From Candidatus Hydrogenedentota bacterium (GTDB lineage: Bacteria; Hydrogenedentota; Hydrogenedentia; Hydrogenedentales; SLHB01), in assembly GCA_016209895.1 (NCBI GenBank), contig JACQVH010000110.1, positions 1-61,915 of the forward strand: a stretch of DNA of 61,915 bases, in the 5' to 3' direction. A program made the translations under genes and the position numbers. The notes beneath the pieces were generated by a model. That model did no database searches. It was not told the origin of the DNA and saw nothing but the letters and a program-made list of their open reading frames with translations. This document shows, piece by piece, positions 58,276 through 61,915 of this stretch (the first letter of the stretch is position 1; each line of letters begins with the position of its first letter).

Positions 58276-58302
58276 CCCTACAGCCTACGGCCTACAGCCT
58301 CA
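58276..58302 (-). repeat. Right inverted arm of four-helix-bundle cassette
   Basis: Heptamers read on the plus strand as CCTACAG, CCTACGG, CCTACAG. It ends about 4 bp from the stop codon of the DUF1553 gene. A near-identical solo copy lies at 20594-20618. Confidence 0.8.
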
Positions 58303-58305
58303 CTC

Positions 58306-59871
58306 TCAATGTCTGTACAAGAACTCCTTCGTATTGATCAGCGCCCACGCCAAATCCGCCGCGGCCTGCTCCGGGCGCAACCCGCTGCTTTGAGCATAGG
58401 CCTCAGCCGCTGCCACTTCGTCCGGGTTTGGAAACCGTGACAGAATCATCAGGTACATACCCCGGATGATCCAGCGCCGGTTCCCGTTACTGCCTGCAAA
58501 TAGCGCGCGCAGCCGCGGGCTCCGCTCGATCTTGCGCTGAAGGTCGCTCGAGTTAAGCAAGTACGACCGCTGCGCGTCCGACGATTGATTGTTGCGCTCA
58601 GACTCCAGCCCGGTATCGCGGGCGGGGCGGCCGAACGTTTCAAGAAACGAACTGGTTATACTGCCGTCCGCCAACGCGATCGTCCGCTGGTGCTCCGGGA
58701 TATAGGTGAAAGGTTCGGGAATGGCGCTCGAATAACCCTCGCCGGTTCCGCCGATCCACGACAGAGCATCAATCAACACCTCCGCATCGAGCCGCCGCAC
58801 CGAATAGTGCGCGAACAGCGCTTCGGCCTCCGGGTGGTCGCTGCGCGGGACCGAGGACTGCTGATACGTGCGCGAGTTTAGGATATCGCGGTAAATTTGT
58901 CGCAGATCGTAGCCGGAACTCACCAGTTCCTTTTCGAGATAAGCCAATAGTTCCGGATTCACCGGTGGATTGTCCGGCCGAATGTCATCCGGTTCATGGA
59001 TAATGCCGCGTCCGAGCAGCCACGCCCAGATGCGGTTCACAACGTTCCGCGCAAACCAGGGGTTCTCCGGGGCGATCAGCCAATCCGCAAAGACCCGACG
59101 CGGGTCCTGCCCCGGCGGAATCTGCGTCTTCACGTCATCGGGGAAAATCGCGTCCAGCGGCTCGGCCGGCGCCGGGTCGAGGTGTACAATTTCCTCCTTC
59201 CACTCGGCGGTCGTCTTGTAGGCAATCCGCGAGAAGAAGGCGGCCATTCCGGCACGCCGTTCTTTGGGCCAATGCTCGGTGCGCGTCCCCATGAAAGTTA
59301 GAGCCACCGCGTCGGCGATGGCGGCGGGCTCGCGGCCTTGCACGGCGCGATAGAAATTGACCGGCGGCACGCGGAAATTGCTCCCGCTTGAAGTCAACAG
59401 TTCGCGGACGAATTCGTCGTAGGGCTTGTTCTGTCGAATCGCATCCCGAATCCAACGATGATACGCCTGTACTGCGTTCGGCCACAGATTGATCGGGAAT
59501 TCCGACTTGACCCGCAGCAGATCACACCACTTCAGCGCCCAATAGTCGGCGAATTCCTCCCGCGCCAGCAGCGAGTCAATCAACGCGGCTCGTTTGTCCG
59601 GACGCTTATTCCACAAGAACTCCCGCACCGCCGGCGGCTCCGGCAACGTGCCAATGACATCCAGGTACGCCCGCCGAATAAAGACCTCGTCCGAACACGG
59701 ACTCGCCGGTTCGATGCCCCGCTCGCGTAGCGCGGCCAGCACGTGGACATCAATGGCGTTCCCGGTTACGGGCCACGATTCGCTCTCGAACGGGCGCACC
59801 GCTGGCGAACCGGCCCCTTGGCCGTTCGCAGCCACGATAAGAATCGCCACTGTAACTAGGGATTTGCTCAA
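58306..59871 (-). CDS. DUF1549/DUF1553 domain protein
   Basis: A 521-residue secreted protein. It starts with a TTG (AGGGGGA 5 nt upstream) and a signal peptide (SLVTVAILIVAANGQGAG). The DUF1549 part runs about 35-200 (SDEVFIRRAYLDVIGTLPEPPAVREFL, YWALKWCDLLRVKSEF, NKPYDEFVRELLTSSGSNF). The DUF1553 part covers about 255-515 (FADWLIAPENPWFARNVVNRIWAWLLGRGIIHEPDDIRPDNPPVNPELLAYLEKE, ILNSRTYQQSS, RRLDAEVLIDAL). A c-type cytochrome domain is absent, as in short members. This is the first gene of the DUF1553-DUF1501-PPC-Rid operon; the function of the module is unknown. Confidence 0.88.
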   Translation of the reverse strand: MSKSLVTVAILIVAANGQGAGSPAVRPFESESWPVTGNAIDVHVLAALRERGIEPASPCSDEVFIRRAYLDVIGTLPEPPAVREFLWNKRPDKRAALIDSLLAREEFADYWALKWCDLLRVKSEFPINLWPNAVQAYHRWIRDAIRQNKPYDEFVRELLTSSGSNFRVPPVNFYRAVQGREPAAIADAVALTFMGTRTEHWPKERRAGMAAFFSRIAYKTTAEWKEEIVHLDPAPAEPLDAIFPDDVKTQIPPGQDPRRVFADWLIAPENPWFARNVVNRIWAWLLGRGIIHEPDDIRPDNPPVNPELLAYLEKELVSSGYDLRQIYRDILNSRTYQQSSVPRSDHPEAEALFAHYSVRRLDAEVLIDALSWIGGTGEGYSSAIPEPFTYIPEHQRTIALADGSITSSFLETFGRPARDTGLESERNNQSSDAQRSYLLNSSDLQRKIERSPRLRALFAGSNGNRRWIIRGMYLMILSRFPNPDEVAAAEAYAQSSGLRPEQAAADLAWALINTKEFLYRH

Positions 59872-60371
59872 AGCGTCCCCCTATAGGTCCGTCAAGTCCC
59901 ACACCATCCAATTATTAGACTTTGTCCAGTCTAACACCGTTTCGCCCAACGAGTTCCAATGAAGTCTACCTTGCCGAAACGCCCCAATCCATACCACCGG
60001 TACAATTCAGGGACCCGTCGTCGCTACGCTTCTTGACCCCTTGGGAAACGAATCCGCGGTTAATATAGATGATATTGGTGATTATTTTAGCAAAGAATTC
60101 CCAGAGAGTTTGCTTGGTGCGGGGCCACTTCGTCATTGGCTTTTGAACAGTTCTTGAGCCGGCGTGCACATATCAGGAAGAGGCTCTGTTTTTTGGTGAC
60201 AACTGTTCAATGAGGCGGTAGAGTTAGTTGATTGGCCAAGGCAACGATTGGGGACTCAATTCTATGCGACTTCCCAGCTAGACTAACCGACGGCTTCGTC
60301 GAAGTCTGGAGATTCCCGCAACTTGCGCTATCGGCGAAATCCTGAGAAGGTCAAGTCAAAGGAGGAGAAAG
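59872..60371. other. AT-richer intergenic region
   Basis: About 500 bp without a convincing gene and with lower GC than its surroundings around 60050-60210. A perfect inverted repeat TGAACAGTT / AACTGTTCA lies at 60144-60152 and 60201-60209. The promoter of the DUF1553 operon must be near its right side. Confidence 0.35.
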
Positions 60372-60557
60372 ATGCGCCATTTTGTACCAATCGGCAAAGC
60401 GTTACCGCTGAAAGCCTGCATATCGCCCTGCGAGGGGACCAAGTCTGTCTCCGCGTACATAGAATGCATTCATCGATATCTGCACCGTGTTGCAGTGGAC
60501 CCGAACGCATGCGTAGATTTCCTGGATGATTGTAAAGCGTGCCTATTCGGTTGGTAG
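60372..60557 (+). CDS. Putative small Cys-rich protein, 61 aa
   Basis: A 61-residue reading frame with an ideal AAAGGAGGAG ribosome site 6 nt before its ATG. It holds six cysteines at positions 16, 20, 32, 47, 54 and 57 in CxxxC and CxxC pairs and ends in FGW. There is no signal peptide. The cysteine spacing could bind a metal or form disulphides; a modified peptide precursor is another possibility. No family recognised and a chance frame cannot be excluded; an overlapping frame on the other strand (60328-60693) has only a TTG start and is less likely. Confidence 0.4.
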   Translation: MRHFVPIGKALPLKACISPCEGTKSVSAYIECIHRYLHRVAVDPNACVDFLDDCKACLFGW

Positions 60558-60739
60558 GCGACACGAGCCGGGCGAAGCGCCACCGGCCGTTCGCGACACC
60601 CCACGATGTATGGACGGCTCGGAAAACTCCCGTTTTTAGAAGACTTGTAGTCGAGGATTCGTAAGCGGGAGTCGTAACCAAGTGACGCGGCAATCTCTAG
60701 TTCCCAAGACCTCTCCTCCTCTGTGACAAGCCTCCTGCC

Positions 60740-60774
60740 CCTTCAGCCTTCGGTCTTCTGCCTTTTCTTCCTCA
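60740..60774. repeat. Heptamer array at the stop codon of the 60772 gene
   Basis: Units CCTTCAG, CCTTCGG, TCTTCTG, CCTTTTC, TTCCTCA run into the TGA stop codon (60772-60774) of the minus-strand membrane-protein gene. Same style as the heptamer arrays at 13319 and 57861, but a different word. Confidence 0.55.
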
Positions 60775-61854
60775 GGTTTTTTCCTCCGCACTCCTCAATG
60801 TTGCCGCGAGTATCTCCGAGTTTCTACGGTTCGACTCTTGACCCTCGGCCTCAATCCGCGTCGTCAACGGGCCGACGGCCTTCACCTCGAACGAAACGCC
60901 GTCCAACTCACCGGTCTGGGCGTTCTGCAACCGCAAGACAAGTCCCGACCAGAGATCGTGAAGCTGGGCGCGCATGGGCCAAAGCAGGTACGCGAATAAC
61001 GCCAGCAACGCCAGAATCACCAGCACACCCGCCGTGCTCGATACGCCCGTTACCACACCCAACGCAAGCAGCGTAGTCACGATCGTGATCCCCAGCCCGA
61101 CAAAGTACTCAAGCTCCGAATGGTCGGCACCCTCTTTACCCTTGGACCGGCTCAGCGACTGCACCCAGATTAGCCCGAAATAGCCGATGGCGAAGGCCGC
61201 CAGACCAGTGAAGAGTCGCCCGCATATCTCCCACGCCGGGCCGATGAGGCCCGACATGGAAGCCCCGTTGAACACGCCGACCATCACGATGAATGCCACC
61301 AACACGAATACGGCATAAATCAGGACGCAGATGCCGCGTGCCACAGTCTCGGAGAACGAAGCCTCCGTGCCGGAAGCCTGACCGAACAGCACATCCAATT
61401 CGTGCTTGAGCCAAGGCGTTTGCAGGAAGTCGTACGTGGCCCGCGCCAGATACCCGCTAACCAGCGCGGCAACCACGACGAATACTCCCACCTGCCAGCC
61501 GCGTGCCAGAACCAATTCGATAAACTGGACCGTCGCATCCCCGCCGTGCAGACGAGCGATTCCCATGATCGCTCCGGCCCATACCGTGCCGGTAACCAGC
61601 CAGCCCACGCCTTTCGTCAACAGCGATGGTTCAACCTTCCGCGGTCCCACTTGGCCGGTCGAGGCCGAAACGATGCTGGGTGGATGCCACGGAAACCGGA
61701 AATACGCATCTACCCCCTTCGTCACAAGAAAACGTTTGACCAAACTTCCCAACAGCCAGCCGACGAGCAGGCCCGCCAACAGCAATCCGCCATCCTGCAG
61801 GACAAACCGGGCTTCCGGGCTAAGATTCCTCCACGATTCAGTGAACTCGTTCAT
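60772..61854 (-). CDS. Membrane protein, mechanosensitive-channel-like TM helices
   Basis: A 360-residue protein with about seven hydrophobic segments: residues 19-38, 82-100, 113-132, 170-192, 205-228, 248-268 and 270-290. It lacks a conserved beta domain but its paired segments (LFTGLAAFAIGYFGLIWVQSLS, LGIGITIVTTLLALGV-like and AGVLVILALLALFAYLLWP) recall the conserved TM helices of MscS-related proteins without the channel domain. This is a tentative match. The cytoplasmic C-terminus (GELDGVSFEVKAVGPLTTRIE) may be a small beta domain. ATG 61854 follows GGAAGGGGG. No partner gene is within the window. Confidence 0.6.
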   Translation of the reverse strand: MNEFTESWRNLSPEARFVLQDGGLLLAGLLVGWLLGSLVKRFLVTKGVDAYFRFPWHPPSIVSASTGQVGPRKVEPSLLTKGVGWLVTGTVWAGAIMGIARLHGGDATVQFIELVLARGWQVGVFVVVAALVSGYLARATYDFLQTPWLKHELDVLFGQASGTEASFSETVARGICVLIYAVFVLVAFIVMVGVFNGASMSGLIGPAWEICGRLFTGLAAFAIGYFGLIWVQSLSRSKGKEGADHSELEYFVGLGITIVTTLLALGVVTGVSSTAGVLVILALLALFAYLLWPMRAQLHDLWSGLVLRLQNAQTGELDGVSFEVKAVGPLTTRIEAEGQESNRRNSEILAATLRSAEEKT

Positions 61855-61915
61855 CGCGCCCCCTTCCGTTTCCGGCAGTAAAGCCACGGCAATCTAAGTA
61901 CACCCTATATTACAC

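Noticed and set aside
59966..60169. 67-residue minus-strand frame (KPMTKWPRTKQTLWEFFAK...)
   Set aside because: Lies in AT-richer DNA, lacks a good ribosome site and matches nothing I recognise; could be a remnant of a mobile element but the evidence is too thin.
60328..60693. 121-residue minus-strand frame opposite the small Cys-rich ORF
   Set aside because: Only a TTG start without ribosome site; composition is unlike a protein. The plus-strand frame has a perfect ribosome site.

Overview
This is a GC-rich (about 60 %) stretch from a Gram-negative bacterium. LpxK points to a lipid A outer membrane, and a complete 13-gene complex I points to respiration. The DUF1549/DUF1553, DUF1501, pre-peptidase C-terminal, DUF1080 and NPCBM families together are typical of the PVC superphylum and Candidatus Hydrogenedentes. 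A Hydrogenedentes-like or planctomycete-like MAG is my best guess from gene content; no rRNA or other marker in the window fixes it. I saw no rRNA, tRNA or CRISPR array.

Layout. 1-3.7 kb: a cut-off TIM-barrel-like secreted protein and two convergent CgeB-type glycosyltransferases. 3.9-6.1 kb: dprA and lpxK. 6.1-15.2 kb: sugar metabolism, with a GH36-like glycosidase carrying an NPCBM domain, a PfkB sugar-phosphate kinase, a ROK sugar kinase, gltX, a GH4 alpha-galactosidase and a small membrane protein. 15.5-20.5 kb: thiC followed by a tightly coupled methyltransferase, flavoprotein and type III polyketide synthase, a probable alkyl-phenol or quinone-like pathway. 20.7-28 kb: a class V aminotransferase, a LUD/Fe-S lactate-oxidation type locus with a frameshift, an unknown protein, and two SDR genes, one of which has lost its middle. 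28.2-42.8 kb: nuoABCDEFGHIJKLMN on the minus strand with nuoC and nuoD fused. 43.3-50.8 kb: a CBS-pair protein, a small MscS channel and a complete dipeptide/oligopeptide ABC transporter. 51.2-59.9 kb: a DUF1080 protein, a ribbon-helix-helix regulator, a pair of conserved small unknown genes, a double Rid-domain protein, and a PPC / DUF1501 / DUF1553 operon. 60-61.9 kb: a possible small Cys-rich protein and a membrane protein with a conserved TM-helix look.

Most striking signal. Two otherwise unrelated small genes, a GxxExxY protein (PD-(D/E)XK nuclease-like, 10176-10556) and a four-helix-bundle S23-type protein (57894-58247), sit in the same kind of cassette. Each cassette is about 440-470 bp, bounded by inverted copies of a degenerate short-period repeat array, and inserted between co-directional operon genes with one edge at the stop codon of the upstream gene. 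Solo arrays of the same style, mostly 7-nt units, occur at 3.7, 4.8 (inside dprA), 9.2, 13.3, 20.6, 50.9 and 60.75 kb, several of them beginning at a stop codon. This looks like a family of very small mobile or intervening-sequence-like elements together with their solo arms.
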